NCBI GenBank assembly: GCA_030263385.1
Contig: SZOX01000003.1
Location: 186,001 to 250,000, forward strand
DNA from: Zeimonas sp003577305
GTDB taxonomy: Bacteria; Pseudomonadota; Gammaproteobacteria; Burkholderiales; Burkholderiaceae_E
Reading direction: 5' to 3'
Length of the DNA: 64,000 nt
Below, piece by piece: positions 1 to 9,087 of this stretch; the stretch's first letter is position 1, and each line of letters starts with the position of its first letter. The notes under the pieces are model-generated. The model had not been told where the DNA came from. It saw only the letters and a list, made by a program, of their open reading frames with translations, and did no database searches. The translations under genes were made by a program, and so were the position numbers.

Positions 1-232
1 GCCGGCGCGCGACGCGCTGCGCGTGGTCGGCGTCGAACAGATCGAGGTGCTCGCGCAGCGCGGCGTCGATCTCGTCGTTGTCCGGGATCGCCCCCTTGGG
101 CGCCTGGCGGTCGCCGAGCACCTGGCGCAGCGCCTTCTTCCTGGCGGCGACGTAGTCGAGGCCGGAGTCGGCGATCAGCCGGGCGGCGGCGGCGGCGAGC
201 TCGAGCCGCAGGGAATCGGACGCTTCGTGCAT
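1..232 (-). CDS. Conserved hypothetical protein, N-terminal part (cut by window edge)
   Basis: The first 77 residues are visible, starting at the ATG at 232 and running off the left edge. The sequence is charged and Ala-rich, with a helix-like stretch (LAAAAARLIADSGLDY) followed by a basic KKALRQ segment and an acidic DNDEIDAAL segment. I recall a family of short conserved proteins of unknown function next to mpl in Burkholderiales, and this fits it, but no catalytic motif is visible. The gene is divergent from mpl with only 35 bases between the two starts, so the two promoters must overlap. A GATAAT hexamer on the minus strand (256-261) is a plausible -10 box for it. No function is assigned. 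Confidence 0.6.
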   Translation of the reverse strand, partial: MHEASDSLRLELAAAAARLIADSGLDYVAARKKALRQVLGDRQAPKGAIPDNDEIDAALREHLDLFDADHAQRVARR

Positions 233-267
233 GTCTGTAGAATCCGTGGCTCGCCATTATCGCTCCG

Positions 268-1629
268 ATGCATATTCACATCCTCGGCATCTGCGGCACG
301 TTCATGGGCGGCATCGCGGCGATCGCCACGCAGGCCGGACACCGCGTGACCGGCTGCGACGCGAACGTCTATCCGCCGATGAGCGAGCAGCTGCGCGCGC
401 TCGGCATCGAGCTGATCGAAGGCTTCGATGCGTCGCAACTGTCGATCCGCCCCGATCTCTGGGTGGTGGGCAACGTGGTCTCGCGCGGCAACCCGCTGAT
501 CGAGGCGATCCTCGATGCGCGTGAACCCTACATTTCCGGCCCTCAGTGGCTTGCCGAGCAGGTGTTGCGCGGAAAGTGGGTGCTTGCAATCGCCGGAACC
601 CACGGCAAGACGACCACTGCGTCGATGCTTGCCTGGATTCTCGAAGCGGCCGGGCGACAACCGGGGTTCCTGATCGGCGGCGTGCCGGTGAACTTCCCGG
701 TGTCGGCGCGCCTGGGCGACAGCGAACTGTTCGTGATCGAGGCCGACGAGTACGACACCGCATTCTTCGACAAGCGCTCGAAATTCGTCCACTACCGGCC
801 GCGCACCGCGGTGCTGAACAACCTCGAGTTCGATCACGCCGACATCTTCGCCGATCTCGCCGCGATCGAGACGCAATTCCACCACTTGATACGCACCGTG
901 CCGCGCAACGGCAGGGTCGTGGTCAATGCGGCCGAACCCGCGCTGGCCCGCGTGCTGGCGCGCGGACTGTGGAGCGAGCGTGAGGATTTCCTGTCGCCAC
1001 GGGGCTGGTCGCTCGATGCCGTCGAAGAGCAGCCGCATGCGACCTCGTTCGGCGTGCGTTTCGGCGAGCGGTCTCTGGGTCGCTGCAGCCTTGCGATGCC
1101 GGGCATGCACAGCCGCGCCAATGCGCTGGCGGCGATCGCGGCGGCCCGGCATGCCGGCGTCGAGCCGGCAGCCGCGATCGAGGCGCTCGCCGGCTTCGGC
1201 GGCGTGCGCCGGCGGCTCGAACTGCGGGGCAAGGCGGGCGGAGTCGCGGTGATCGACGACTTCGCCCACCACCCGACCGCGATCGCCACCACGCTGGCCG
1301 GCCTGCGCGAACGACTGGGCGCCTCGGCGCGCATCCTCGCGGTGCTCGAACCGCGATCGAACACGATGCAGCTCGGCACCATGGCGGCGCGGCTGCCGGC
1401 CAGCCTCGCGGTGGCCGACCGGGTGTTCTGCTACAGCGGCGGGCTGGGCTGGGACGTGGCGGCGGCGCTGGCGCCGCTCGGCGCGCGGGCGGTGGTCGAG
1501 CCGGATTTCGAACGGCTGGTCGGTGCGATCGTCGCGGCGACGCGCCCGGGCGACACGATCCTGGTGATGAGCAATGGCGGCTTCGGCGGCATCCACCAGC
1601 GCCTGCTCGACGCGCTGGCGGGGCGCTGA
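268..1629 (+). CDS. mpl: UDP-N-acetylmuramate:L-alanyl-gamma-D-glutamyl-meso-diaminopimelate ligase
   Basis: This cytoplasmic Mur-ligase-family enzyme uses ATP to join recycled tripeptide L-Ala-gamma-D-Glu-meso-DAP to UDP-MurNAc, so it works in peptidoglycan recycling. The 453-residue length is normal. It opens with the N-terminal Rossmann segment typical of Mpl and MurC (HILGICGTFMGGIA). The ATP P-loop GTHGKTTTA lies near residues 110-118, and the central domain carries the NNLEFDHADIF motif. FAHHPTAI in the C-terminal domain is also typical of Mpl and MurC. The ATG at 268 follows an AT-rich hexamer (CATTAT, 255-260) so closely that the mRNA may have almost no leader. The downstream esterase starts one base after the stop codon, suggesting co-transcription. 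Confidence 0.96.
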   Translation: MHIHILGICGTFMGGIAAIATQAGHRVTGCDANVYPPMSEQLRALGIELIEGFDASQLSIRPDLWVVGNVVSRGNPLIEAILDAREPYISGPQWLAEQVLRGKWVLAIAGTHGKTTTASMLAWILEAAGRQPGFLIGGVPVNFPVSARLGDSELFVIEADEYDTAFFDKRSKFVHYRPRTAVLNNLEFDHADIFADLAAIETQFHHLIRTVPRNGRVVVNAAEPALARVLARGLWSEREDFLSPRGWSLDAVEEQPHATSFGVRFGERSLGRCSLAMPGMHSRANALAAIAAARHAGVEPAAAIEALAGFGGVRRRLELRGKAGGVAVIDDFAHHPTAIATTLAGLRERLGASARILAVLEPRSNTMQLGTMAARLPASLAVADRVFCYSGGLGWDVAAALAPLGARAVVEPDFERLVGAIVAATRPGDTILVMSNGGFGGIHQRLLDALAGR

Positions 1630-1630
1630 G

Positions 1631-2239
1631 ATGCGTGCCGGTGTCCCGCTGCCGCGCCTCGTCTATCTCCACGGGTTCCGCTCGTCGCCGCAGTCGTTCA
1701 AGGCGCGACTGCTCGCGGCGCGGCTCGCCGCGCTCGGGCTCGGGGCGCGCTTCGCCTGCCCCCAGCTGCCGGCATCGCCGGCTGCGGCGGTCGGGCTGGT
1801 GCTGCGCGAAATCGCGCCCGGGCCTGCCGACACGCTGGTCGGCAGCTCGCTGGGCGGCTACTACGCGACCTCGCTCGCCGAGCGATGCGGCTGCCGCGCG
1901 GTGCTGCTCAATCCGGCGGTCTTTCCGGTGCGCGACCTGGCCGCGCACACCGGCACGCAGCGGATGTACCACAGCGACGACGAGTTCGTGTTCGAGCCGC
2001 GTCATCTCGATGAACTGGCGCAGCTCGAGGCGGCACCCACCCGCCTCGATCGCTACCTGCTGATCGCCGCGAAGGGCGACGAACTGCTCGACTGGCGCGA
2101 GATGGTCGCGAAGTACTCCGGCGCGCCGACGATCCTGCTCGAAGGCGGCGATCACGGGCTCTCGGAATTCGCGGCACTCGTCGACCGCGTGCTGGCCTTC
2201 GCGGGCATGGGCGGCGGCGCAACCGATCAGGGCCGATGA
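1631..2239 (+). CDS. YqiA-like alpha/beta-hydrolase (esterase)
   Basis: A 202-residue alpha/beta-hydrolase of the small YqiA/UPF0227 type, probably a cytoplasmic serine esterase. The oxyanion-side motif LHGF is at residues 13-16. The nucleophile elbow GSSLGG puts the catalytic Ser at 73. A late GDELLDW segment offers the acid and GGDHGL the catalytic His. It lacks a signal peptide or membrane segment. The start at 1631 is chosen because it falls one base after the mpl stop and puts the LHGF strand at the expected distance from the N-terminus. An upstream in-frame start would lie inside mpl. The natural substrate is unknown. Confidence 0.85.
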   Translation: MRAGVPLPRLVYLHGFRSSPQSFKARLLAARLAALGLGARFACPQLPASPAAAVGLVLREIAPGPADTLVGSSLGGYYATSLAERCGCRAVLLNPAVFPVRDLAAHTGTQRMYHSDDEFVFEPRHLDELAQLEAAPTRLDRYLLIAAKGDELLDWREMVAKYSGAPTILLEGGDHGLSEFAALVDRVLAFAGMGGGATDQGR

Positions 2240-2259
2240 GCCCTCCCAGCGGAGCAGAC

Positions 2260-3000
2260 ATGAGACTGAAGGACAAGGTGGCGATCATCACCGGCGCGAC
2301 CGGCGGGATCGGAATGGCGAGCGCGCACAAGTTCGCGCGCGAGGGCGCACGGGTGGTGATCGCCGACCTGGACGCCGGACGCGTCGAGGCTGCCCGCGCG
2401 GCGCTCGCCGCCACCGGCGCCGAGGCCCTGGGCGTGCAGCTCGACGTGACCGACGCGTCCAGCGTGACGGCGATGGTCGCCGCGGTGAAGGCGGCCTGGG
2501 GACGCATCGATTGCCTGCTGAACAACGCCGGCATCACGCAGGACGCCAGGCTCGTGAAAATGAGCGCCGAGCAGTTCGACCGCGTGATCGAGGTGAACCT
2601 GAAGGGCGTCTTCCTGTGCACGCAGGCGGTTGCCGACACGATGATCGCGCAGGGTTCGGGCGTGATCCTGAACGCTTCGTCGGTGGTCGGCCTGTATGGC
2701 AACTTCGGGCAGACGAACTACGCGGCGACCAAGGCCGGGCTGATCGGTTTCACCAGGACCTGGGCGCGCGAACTGGGCCCGAAGGGGGTGCGCGCGATCG
2801 CCGTCTGTCCCGGCTTCGTCGTCACCCCGATCCTCGACTCGATACCTCCGGCCGTGATGCAGAAAATGGTCGAGAAGGTGCCGCTGGGCCGGCTCGGGCA
2901 GCCCGACGAGATCGCCAACGTCTACGCCTTCCTTGCTTCGGACGAAGCCTCCTACATCAACGGCGCAGTGATCGAGGTATCGGGCGGGATCAGCCTGTAG
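2260..3000 (+). CDS. SDR-family 3-oxoacyl-[ACP] reductase-like protein (FabG type)
   Basis: A 246-residue classical short-chain dehydrogenase. The nucleotide-binding TGATGGIG motif is at residues 11-18, the structural NNAG at 88-91 and the catalytic Ser140-Tyr154-Lys158 set is intact. It ends with the usual VSGGISL-type C-terminus. Asp36 after the second strand (IADLD) would favour NAD(H) over NADP(H), which is unlike housekeeping FabG and hints at a role in acyl-CoA or polyhydroxyalkanoate metabolism rather than core fatty acid synthesis. The start at 2260 is preferred over 2236 because GGAG lies just upstream and the protein then begins with the canonical MRLKDKVAIITG. The substrate cannot be told from sequence. 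Confidence 0.88.
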   Translation: MRLKDKVAIITGATGGIGMASAHKFAREGARVVIADLDAGRVEAARAALAATGAEALGVQLDVTDASSVTAMVAAVKAAWGRIDCLLNNAGITQDARLVKMSAEQFDRVIEVNLKGVFLCTQAVADTMIAQGSGVILNASSVVGLYGNFGQTNYAATKAGLIGFTRTWARELGPKGVRAIAVCPGFVVTPILDSIPPAVMQKMVEKVPLGRLGQPDEIANVYAFLASDEASYINGAVIEVSGGISL

Positions 3001-3012
3001 GGCCGGTCGGCC

Positions 3013-3041
3013 GCCGCCCGGCGACGAACGCCCCGGGCGGC
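3013..3041 (+). terminator. GC-rich hairpin after the SDR gene
   Basis: A perfect 9-bp inverted repeat (3013-3021 with 3033-3041, 11-base loop) follows the SDR stop by 12 bases. There is no T-run, so it is not a standard intrinsic terminator. It may stabilise the 3' end or act with Rho. Confidence 0.35.
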
Positions 3042-3055
3042 GCGCGGCGCGCCTC

Positions 3056-3061
3056 TATAAT
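3056..3061 (+). promoter_or_regulatory. Consensus -10 box for the RNase II-like gene
   Basis: A perfect TATAAT hexamer stands in otherwise very GC-rich DNA, with its end 10 bases before the ATG at 3072. No convincing -35 box is seen at the usual distance, because that position falls in the hairpin arm. Transcription from it would begin within a few bases of the start codon. Confidence 0.55.
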
Positions 3062-3071
3062 CGACCGTCTG

Positions 3072-5030
3072 ATGAAGCACCTCCTGTTCGACGACAACGG
3101 CGAGTTCAAGGCGGGTTCGGTCCTGTCCGAGGCGGGCGCCAGCCTTCAGATCGAACTGGCCAGCGGCAAGCGCGTCAAGATCAAGTCGGCGCAGACCCTG
3201 CTGCGTTTCGACGCGCCGGCCGCCGAGGCGCTGCTGCCGGCCGCGCGCGCCCTGGCCGACGAGATCGACGCCGACTTCGTCTGGGAGTGCGCCCCGCAGC
3301 AGGAGTTCGGCTTCGAGGAACTCGCCCGCGACTACTTCGGCCATGCGCCTGCGCCGGTCGAGGCGACCGCACTGCTGCTGAAGCTGCACGGCGCGCCGGT
3401 CTACTTCCATCGCAAGGGTCGTGGCCGCTTCCGCCCCGCGCCGCCCGAGACGCTCAAGGCGGCGCTGGCAGCGCTCGAGCGGCGCCGCCAGCAGCAGGAG
3501 ACGATCGAGGCGCAGGCGCAGGCGATGGCCGCCGGCGAGTTGCCGCCGGAGATCGCCGCGCAGGCCGCGGGGCTGGTTGCACGTCCCGACAAGTCTTCGC
3601 TCGCCTGGAAGGCACTCGAACGGGCGCTCGCGCTCACGCGGCAGACGCCCGAACGGCTGCTGCTCGCACTGGGCGCCTTCGATTCGCCGCGCAGCCTGCA
3701 CGTTGCGCGCTTCGCTGCCGAGTACTTTCCGCACGGCTTCGGCTTCGCCGCGTGCGCCGACGCGCTGGCAGGCGCGACTGGCCGGCTCGCCGCGTTGCCG
3801 CTGGCCGAGGCCGAGGCGTTCTCGGTCGACGATTCGACCACCACCGAGATCGACGATTGCCTGTCGGTGCAGCCGCTGGCCGACGGACGCTGGCGCGTCG
3901 GCGTGCACATTGCGGCGCCGGGCCTGGCGATCGCGCCGGGCAACGGCCTCGACGCGCTGGCGCGCGAGCGGATGTCGACGGTCTACATGCCGGGCGACAA
4001 GGTGACGATGCTGCCCGAGCCGGTGATCGCCGCGTTCTCGCTCGATGCCGGCCGCGAGGTGCCGGTGGTGTCGCTCTACGTCGACCTGGACGCGCAGGGC
4101 GAGCGCGTCGTCTCGCGCCATTCGCGCGCCGAACGCATCCGCGTCGCCGACAACCTGCGCCACGACCTGCTCGACGGCGCATTCGGCGAGAACGCGCTCG
4201 ACGAGGATGCGCTCGGGGGCGATGCGCCGATCGGCCATCCGCAGGGCGAGGCGCTGCGCGTGCTCTGGCGCCTCACGCTGGCGCTCGCGGCGCAGCGCGA
4301 GCGCGTGCGCGGCAAGCCCGAGCCGCGCGCGCGGGCGGACTTCAGCTTCTACGTGGAGCGCGCCAACGGCGACGAGCGCGTGCGCATCGTGCAGCGCCGC
4401 CGCGATGCGCCGCTCGACCGCATCGTCGCCGAGATGATGATCCTCGCCAACAGCGAGTGGGCGCTGATGCTGGCCGACCACGGCGTGCCCGCCGTCTATC
4501 GGTCGCAGCAGGCCGGGCGCGTGAAGACCGGCACGCATCCGTTGCCGCACCAGGGGCTCGGCGTGCCGCAATACATGTGGACGACCTCGCCGCTGCGCCG
4601 CTACGCCGACCTCGTCAACCAGCGGCAGCTGCTGGCGGTGCTCGCCGGCGAGAAGCCGCCATTCGGCCGGAACGACGCCGGACTGTTCTCGGTGATCAGC
4701 GCGTTCGAGGCGCGCTACGGCGCCTATCTCGAGTTCCAGCAGCGGATGGAGCGCTACTGGTGCCTGCGCTGGGTGGCGCAGGAGGGCCTGCGCCGCGTCG
4801 AGGCGGTCGCGGTGCGCGACGACCTGGTGCGGCTTGCCGGCGCGCCGCTCTACTTCAGGCTGCCCGGCGCGCCGGAGATCGCACCCGGGCGCCGCCTCGT
4901 GGTCGACCTGCTCGCCATCGACGAGGTCGATCTCTCGGTCGAGGCGCGCTTCGTCGACTTCGGCGCCGCGCCCGGTGCGGACGAGCCGCTGGACGGCGGC
5001 GAGGATGCGCTCGTCGAGCAGGTGGCATGA
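3072..5030 (+). CDS. rnb: RNB-domain 3'-5' exoribonuclease (RNase II family)
   Basis: A 652-residue RNase II-family exoribonuclease expected to degrade single-stranded RNA processively from the 3' end. The RNB catalytic domain starts near residue 250 with the Asp-rich motif FSVDDSTTTEIDD, which holds the Mg-binding aspartates. It ends around residue 505 with the signature TSPLRRYADLVNQRQ. The N-terminal 240 residues form a helical region without an obvious cold-shock repeat, and the C-terminal 100 residues are only weakly S1-like. This is the shorter betaproteobacterial form. The start at 3072 follows a TATAAT box, and no Shine-Dalgarno sequence is visible. The gene order with the TonB-like gene, aroE and mtgA is one I associate with Burkholderiales. 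Confidence 0.88.
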   Translation: MKHLLFDDNGEFKAGSVLSEAGASLQIELASGKRVKIKSAQTLLRFDAPAAEALLPAARALADEIDADFVWECAPQQEFGFEELARDYFGHAPAPVEATALLLKLHGAPVYFHRKGRGRFRPAPPETLKAALAALERRRQQQETIEAQAQAMAAGELPPEIAAQAAGLVARPDKSSLAWKALERALALTRQTPERLLLALGAFDSPRSLHVARFAAEYFPHGFGFAACADALAGATGRLAALPLAEAEAFSVDDSTTTEIDDCLSVQPLADGRWRVGVHIAAPGLAIAPGNGLDALARERMSTVYMPGDKVTMLPEPVIAAFSLDAGREVPVVSLYVDLDAQGERVVSRHSRAERIRVADNLRHDLLDGAFGENALDEDALGGDAPIGHPQGEALRVLWRLTLALAAQRERVRGKPEPRARADFSFYVERANGDERVRIVQRRRDAPLDRIVAEMMILANSEWALMLADHGVPAVYRSQQAGRVKTGTHPLPHQGLGVPQYMWTTSPLRRYADLVNQRQLLAVLAGEKPPFGRNDAGLFSVISAFEARYGAYLEFQQRMERYWCLRWVAQEGLRRVEAVAVRDDLVRLAGAPLYFRLPGAPEIAPGRRLVVDLLAIDEVDLSVEARFVDFGAAPGADEPLDGGEDALVEQVA

Positions 5031-5055
5031 AGATCGAGCGCGAGGCGCACGCCCC

Positions 5056-5970
5056 ATGAGACTCGTGCTGGTCGACTGGCCGCGCCGGCTGTCGCCCTCC
5101 GCGCTGTGGAGCCGCGACCCGCTCACTTTCGCGGTCGTCGTCTCGGTGCTGCTGCACGCGCTCGCGCTCATGCTGCGCTTCGCGCCGCCGGCGCCGCTCG
5201 CGCTCGCTCCGATCGATCCGCAGCTCGAGGTGATCCTGCTCAACGCCCGCACCGACGCGAAGCCGCTGCGGCCCGAAGTGGCGGCGCAGGCGAGCATGCA
5301 GGGCGGCGGCGACCGCGACACGGGGCGGGCGCGCTCGCCGCTTCCGGCCGAACTGCAGGCGCGCGACGGCGACGACCTGGTGCTGCGCCGGCGGCGCGTG
5401 GCCGAACTCGAGGCGCAACAACGCAAGCTGCTGGCGCTCGCTCGGGGGCCACAGGCCCTGGTGCGCGAGGGCGAGCGCTCCGACGAGCCGCGCGCGGCCG
5501 CCTCCGGCGACGACGACCGCGACGTGGATGCGGTGATCGCCCGGCTGCAGGCGCAGATCGATCGGCAGATCTCCGACTACAACAAGCGGCCGAAGCGACT
5601 CACCTACGGCGTGAACGCGGTCGGCGTCAGCTACGCGCGCTACGTCGACGACTGGGCCGCGCGCATCGAGAAACTGGGCACCGAGCGCTATCCGCGCGAG
5701 GCGCGCGGGCGCATGTACGACTCGCTGATCATCACGGTGGAGATCGACAAGCACGGCAACGTGGTCGACGTGATCGTCAACCGCAAGTCGAAATTCGAGG
5801 TGCTGAACCGGGCGGTCCGGCAGATCGTCCATGCCGGCGCGCCCTACGAGCGCTTCACGCCCGAGATGGCGCGCGAGGGCGACATCCTGCAGATCGTGCG
5901 CACCTGGACCTTCACCAACGACTCGCTCGAGACCGCGTCGCTGCGCCCCTCCGCGGCCGTACAGCGATGA
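5056..5970 (+). CDS. TonB-like energy transducer / TonB C-terminal domain protein
   Basis: A 304-residue inner-membrane protein with one N-terminal membrane segment (about 23-41), a long charged periplasmic linker, and a TonB C-terminal domain at about 195-290. Its core is the YPREARGRMYDSLIITVEID segment. A heptad-like stretch around 115-135 and again near 170-185 may form a coiled coil. TonB proteins pass proton-motive force from ExbB/ExbD to outer-membrane receptors. No exbB or exbD is nearby and the linker lacks the usual Pro-Lys/Pro-Glu repeats, so this may be a TonB-box protein with another envelope role. It overlaps aroE by four bases (ATGA). Confidence 0.8.
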   Translation: MRLVLVDWPRRLSPSALWSRDPLTFAVVVSVLLHALALMLRFAPPAPLALAPIDPQLEVILLNARTDAKPLRPEVAAQASMQGGGDRDTGRARSPLPAELQARDGDDLVLRRRRVAELEAQQRKLLALARGPQALVREGERSDEPRAAASGDDDRDVDAVIARLQAQIDRQISDYNKRPKRLTYGVNAVGVSYARYVDDWAARIEKLGTERYPREARGRMYDSLIITVEIDKHGNVVDVIVNRKSKFEVLNRAVRQIVHAGAPYERFTPEMAREGDILQIVRTWTFTNDSLETASLRPSAAVQR

Positions 5971-6821
5971 CCGATCGCTACGCGGTCATCGGCAACCCGG
6001 TCGCGCACAGCCGCTCACCGTCGATCCACGCGCGCTTCGCGAAGCAGACCGGCGAAGACCTCGAGTACGGGCGCCTGCTCGTGCCGCTCGATGGCTTCGT
6101 CGAGGCGGTCGAGCGCTTTCGCGACGCCGGCGGACGCGGCCTGAACGTGACGCTGCCCTTCAAGCCCGAGGCTTTCGCCTGGGCGGCGCGGCGCAGCGAG
6201 CGCGCGCAGGTTGCGGGCGCGGTCAACACCCTGCGCTTCGATCGCGAAGGCGCCTGGGGCGACAATACCGACGGCGCGGGCCTGGTGCGCGATCTCGAAG
6301 GCCGGCTCGAACTGGCGCTGGCAGGGCGATCGGTGCTGATCCTCGGCGCCGGCGGCGCCACGCGCGGCGTACTCGGGCCGCTGCTCGACGCGGGCGTGGC
6401 CCGGCTGACGATCGCCAATCGCACGCCGGGGCGCGCGATCGAATTGGTCGACGAGTTCCTGCGAACGAGCGCGAGTGCCGCGGCCGCGGCGGACCGGCTG
6501 CGCGGCTGCGGCTTCGACGACGCCGGCGACGGTCACGACCTGGTGGTGAACGCGACCTCGGCAGGGCTCGCCGGCGATCGGCTGCCGATCGCCGACGCGC
6601 TGCTGGCCGGCGCCGTGCTCGCCTACGACATGTTCTATGCGGCGCGCGAAACCGCTTTCGTCGCGCAGGCGCTGGCGGCCGGTTGCCGGCGCGCCTGCGA
6701 CGGGCTCGGCATGCTGGTCGAGCAGGCGGCCGAATCGTTCCTCGTCTGGCGCGGCGTGAGGCCGCTCACCGCCCCGGTCTACGAAGCGCTTCGCGCCGAG
6801 CTCGCGGCCGAAGCCGGCTGA
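5967..6821 (+). CDS. aroE: Shikimate dehydrogenase (NADP+)
   Basis: This enzyme reduces 3-dehydroshikimate to shikimate with NADPH in the common aromatic pathway. The 284-residue protein shows the substrate-binding SRSPSIH motif (15-21), the catalytic Lys66 within NVTLPFK, Asp102 in DNTDG, the dinucleotide loop GAGGATRG (127-134) and the NADP-selecting NRT motif. The start overlaps the upstream stop as ATGA, so translation is probably coupled. Together with aroG at 37923 it gives the window two steps of the shikimate route, although the two genes are not in one operon. Confidence 0.95.
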   Translation: MTDRYAVIGNPVAHSRSPSIHARFAKQTGEDLEYGRLLVPLDGFVEAVERFRDAGGRGLNVTLPFKPEAFAWAARRSERAQVAGAVNTLRFDREGAWGDNTDGAGLVRDLEGRLELALAGRSVLILGAGGATRGVLGPLLDAGVARLTIANRTPGRAIELVDEFLRTSASAAAAADRLRGCGFDDAGDGHDLVVNATSAGLAGDRLPIADALLAGAVLAYDMFYAARETAFVAQALAAGCRRACDGLGMLVEQAAESFLVWRGVRPLTAPVYEALRAELAAEAG

Positions 6822-6829
6822 GCCTGCCG

Positions 6830-7552
6830 ATGGCCCGACGCACATCGATGTCGCGATGGCGGCGCGTGCTGCGCGTGGCCGCGCTGGCGAGCGTGCTGGC
6901 GGTGACCGCGCTGCTGGCGCTGCAGTTGTGGTTCTTCGCGCACGTGCTGTGGTGGAACTGGTTCGACCCCGGACAGACGCCGTTCATGAGGCGCGAGCTG
7001 GTGCGCCTGCGCGAAGCCGATCCGCGCAGCCAGCTGCGCCACCAGTGGGTGCACTTCGGACAGATCTCGGTGCACCTGAAGCGTGCGGTGATTGCCGCCG
7101 AGGACGCCAACTTCACCGCCCACGACGGCGTCGACTGGGATGCGATCGAGCGCGCCTACGAGCAGAACCGGCGGCGCGGGCGCGTGGTGCGCGGCGGCTC
7201 GACGATCACGATGCAGCTCGCGAAGAACCTGTTCCTGTCGGGCGAACGCAGCTACCTGCGAAAGGGCCAGGAGCTGGTGATCGCCTACATGATCGAGACG
7301 GTGATGACCAAGCGCCGCATCCTCGAGCTCTACCTCAACGTCGCGGAGTGGGGCGTGGGCGTCTTCGGTGCGCAGGCTGCCGCGCGGCACTACTTCGGCG
7401 TGTCGGCGCTGCAGCTCGGGCCCCGGGAAGCCGCGCGGATGGCGGCGATGCTTCCGCGGCCGCGTTACTATGACGTCAACCGCGGATCGCCGGCGCTCGC
7501 CCGGCGTACCGCGATCGTCGGCCGCTGGATGGGTTCGGTCGATCCTCCCTGA
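6830..7552 (+). CDS. mtgA: Monofunctional biosynthetic peptidoglycan transglycosylase
   Basis: A 240-residue GT51-family glycosyltransferase that polymerises lipid II into glycan strands at the periplasmic face of the inner membrane. A single N-terminal anchor lies at about residues 15-38. The catalytic Glu91 sits in the AAEDANF motif, followed by RGGSTITMQLAKNLFL (121-136), the second GT51 motif, and KRRILELYLN further on. No transpeptidase domain follows, which makes it monofunctional. The ATG at 6830 lies nine bases after aroE, in the same operon. Length and domain structure are typical. Confidence 0.95.
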   Translation: MARRTSMSRWRRVLRVAALASVLAVTALLALQLWFFAHVLWWNWFDPGQTPFMRRELVRLREADPRSQLRHQWVHFGQISVHLKRAVIAAEDANFTAHDGVDWDAIERAYEQNRRRGRVVRGGSTITMQLAKNLFLSGERSYLRKGQELVIAYMIETVMTKRRILELYLNVAEWGVGVFGAQAAARHYFGVSALQLGPREAARMAAMLPRPRYYDVNRGSPALARRTAIVGRWMGSVDPP

Positions 7553-7563
7553 CTGCGCGATCC

Positions 7564-9087
7564 ATGGCCGACCAAGACGCCGACTTCCGGGCTGAACAAG
7601 CCGAAGAACGCCCCGACGAAGCGCTGGCCATTGCGCAGCCGCGCGATCCCGAGCAGGCGTCGCGCGCGCTCGCCGCCGTCCAGGAACTGCTCAGGCGCCA
7701 CGATCTGGCGCTGGATGTGGCGGCGCGACAGCGCCCGGCCGAGGCCGGGGAGCATGCCGAGGTGCCCGAAGCGCCGCAGGAGCGTCAGCTGCTCGACGAC
7801 CTGCGCGCGCGGCTCGACGAGCTGCATCCGGCCGACGTCGCGTTCGTTCTCGAGGCGCTGCCGTTCGAGCAGCGGATGATCGTCTGGGACCTCGTCAAGG
7901 CCGAGCGCGACGGCGAGATCCTGCTCGAGGTCTCGGAGTCGGTGCGCGAGTCGCTGATCCGCTCCATGGATCGCGAGGAGCTGGTCGACGCGGTCGAGAC
8001 GCTCGATGCCGACGAGATCGCCGAGCTCGCGCCCGACCTGCCGACCGACGTCGTCGAGGAGGTCCGCCGCGGGCTGTCGCAGGAAGAGCGCGAGCAGCTG
8101 CGCGCGTCGATGTCGTTCCCCGAGGGCTCGGTCGGCGAGCTGATGGACTTCGAGGCGATCACCGTGCAGCGCGGGTACACGCTCGACATGGTGCTGCGCG
8201 AGCTGCGCGGACTCGAGGAACTGCCGGACCACACCGACCAGGTCTACGTGGTCGACGAGCGCGGCGAGCTGGTCGGCGCGCTGCCGCTCGACCGGCTGCT
8301 GATCAACCAGCCCGAGGTGCTGGTCGAAGACGTGATGCGCCGCGACCTGCTCACGTTGCAGCCGCTGGAAGATGCCAGCGAGGCGGCGCACGCGTTCGAG
8401 CGCTACGACCTGGTCTCGGCGCCGGTGGTCGATCCGCGCAACCGGGTCATCGGCCGCGTCACCGTGGCCGAGGTGCTCGACCTGATCCGCGAGGAAGGCG
8501 AGTCGGAGGTGCTCGCCAAGGCCGGCCTGCGCGAGGAGGAAGACCTGTTCGCGGGGGTCTGGGCTTCGGCCAAGAACCGCTGGCTGTGGCTGGCGCTGAA
8601 CCTGTGCACCGCGTTCTTCGCGTCGCGCGTGATCAGCGCCTTCGACGGCACGATCGAGCGCGTGGTGGCGCTCGCCACGCTGATGCCGATCGTCGCCGGC
8701 ATCGCGGGCAACTCGGGTAACCAGACGATGACGCTGATCATCCGCTCGCTGGCGCTGGGGCAGGTGACGACCGCCAACGCGCGCCGGCTGCTGCTGAAGG
8801 AGCTCGCGATCGCGGCGCTCAACGGGCTGGTATGGGGCGGCGTCGCGGGGCTGGTCGCCTGGCTGCTCTACCGCGACACGCCGTACGGCGTGCTGCTCGG
8901 CCTGACGATGACGATGGCGATGGTGCTCAACCTGCTGGTCGGGGCGCTGATCGCGCTGGCCGTGCCGATGGTGCTCGAGCGCTTCGGCCGGGATCCGGCG
9001 ATCGGATCCTCGGTGCTGCTCACCTTCAGCACCGACAGCATGGGGTTCCTGATCTTCCTGGGGCTGGCGACGCTGCTGTTTCGCTGA
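7564..9087 (+). CDS. mgtE: Magnesium transporter MgtE
   Basis: A 507-residue Mg2+ channel of the inner membrane. It has the expected cytoplasmic MgtE_N superhelical domain (about 75-185), a pair of CBS domains (about 190-310) and a membrane domain of five helices from about 335 to the end. The pore-helix motif PIVAGIAGNSGNQT starts near residue 376. The first 70 residues are an extra acidic, Ala-rich extension. In this family Mg2+ bound between the N and CBS domains closes the pore. The gene follows mtgA by 11 bases and ends the operon, since the next gene is convergent. Confidence 0.94.
   Translation: MADQDADFRAEQAEERPDEALAIAQPRDPEQASRALAAVQELLRRHDLALDVAARQRPAEAGEHAEVPEAPQERQLLDDLRARLDELHPADVAFVLEALPFEQRMIVWDLVKAERDGEILLEVSESVRESLIRSMDREELVDAVETLDADEIAELAPDLPTDVVEEVRRGLSQEEREQLRASMSFPEGSVGELMDFEAITVQRGYTLDMVLRELRGLEELPDHTDQVYVVDERGELVGALPLDRLLINQPEVLVEDVMRRDLLTLQPLEDASEAAHAFERYDLVSAPVVDPRNRVIGRVTVAEVLDLIREEGESEVLAKAGLREEEDLFAGVWASAKNRWLWLALNLCTAFFASRVISAFDGTIERVVALATLMPIVAGIAGNSGNQTMTLIIRSLALGQVTTANARRLLLKELAIAALNGLVWGGVAGLVAWLLYRDTPYGVLLGLTMTMAMVLNLLVGALIALAVPMVLERFGRDPAIGSSVLLTFSTDSMGFLIFLGLATLLFR

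Noticed and set aside
2260..3000. BadH (2-hydroxycyclohexanecarboxyl-CoA dehydrogenase) to pair with the badI-like gene
   Set aside because: The SDR motifs are generic, the genes are 10 kb apart, and nothing in the sequence favours BadH over other FabG-like reductases.
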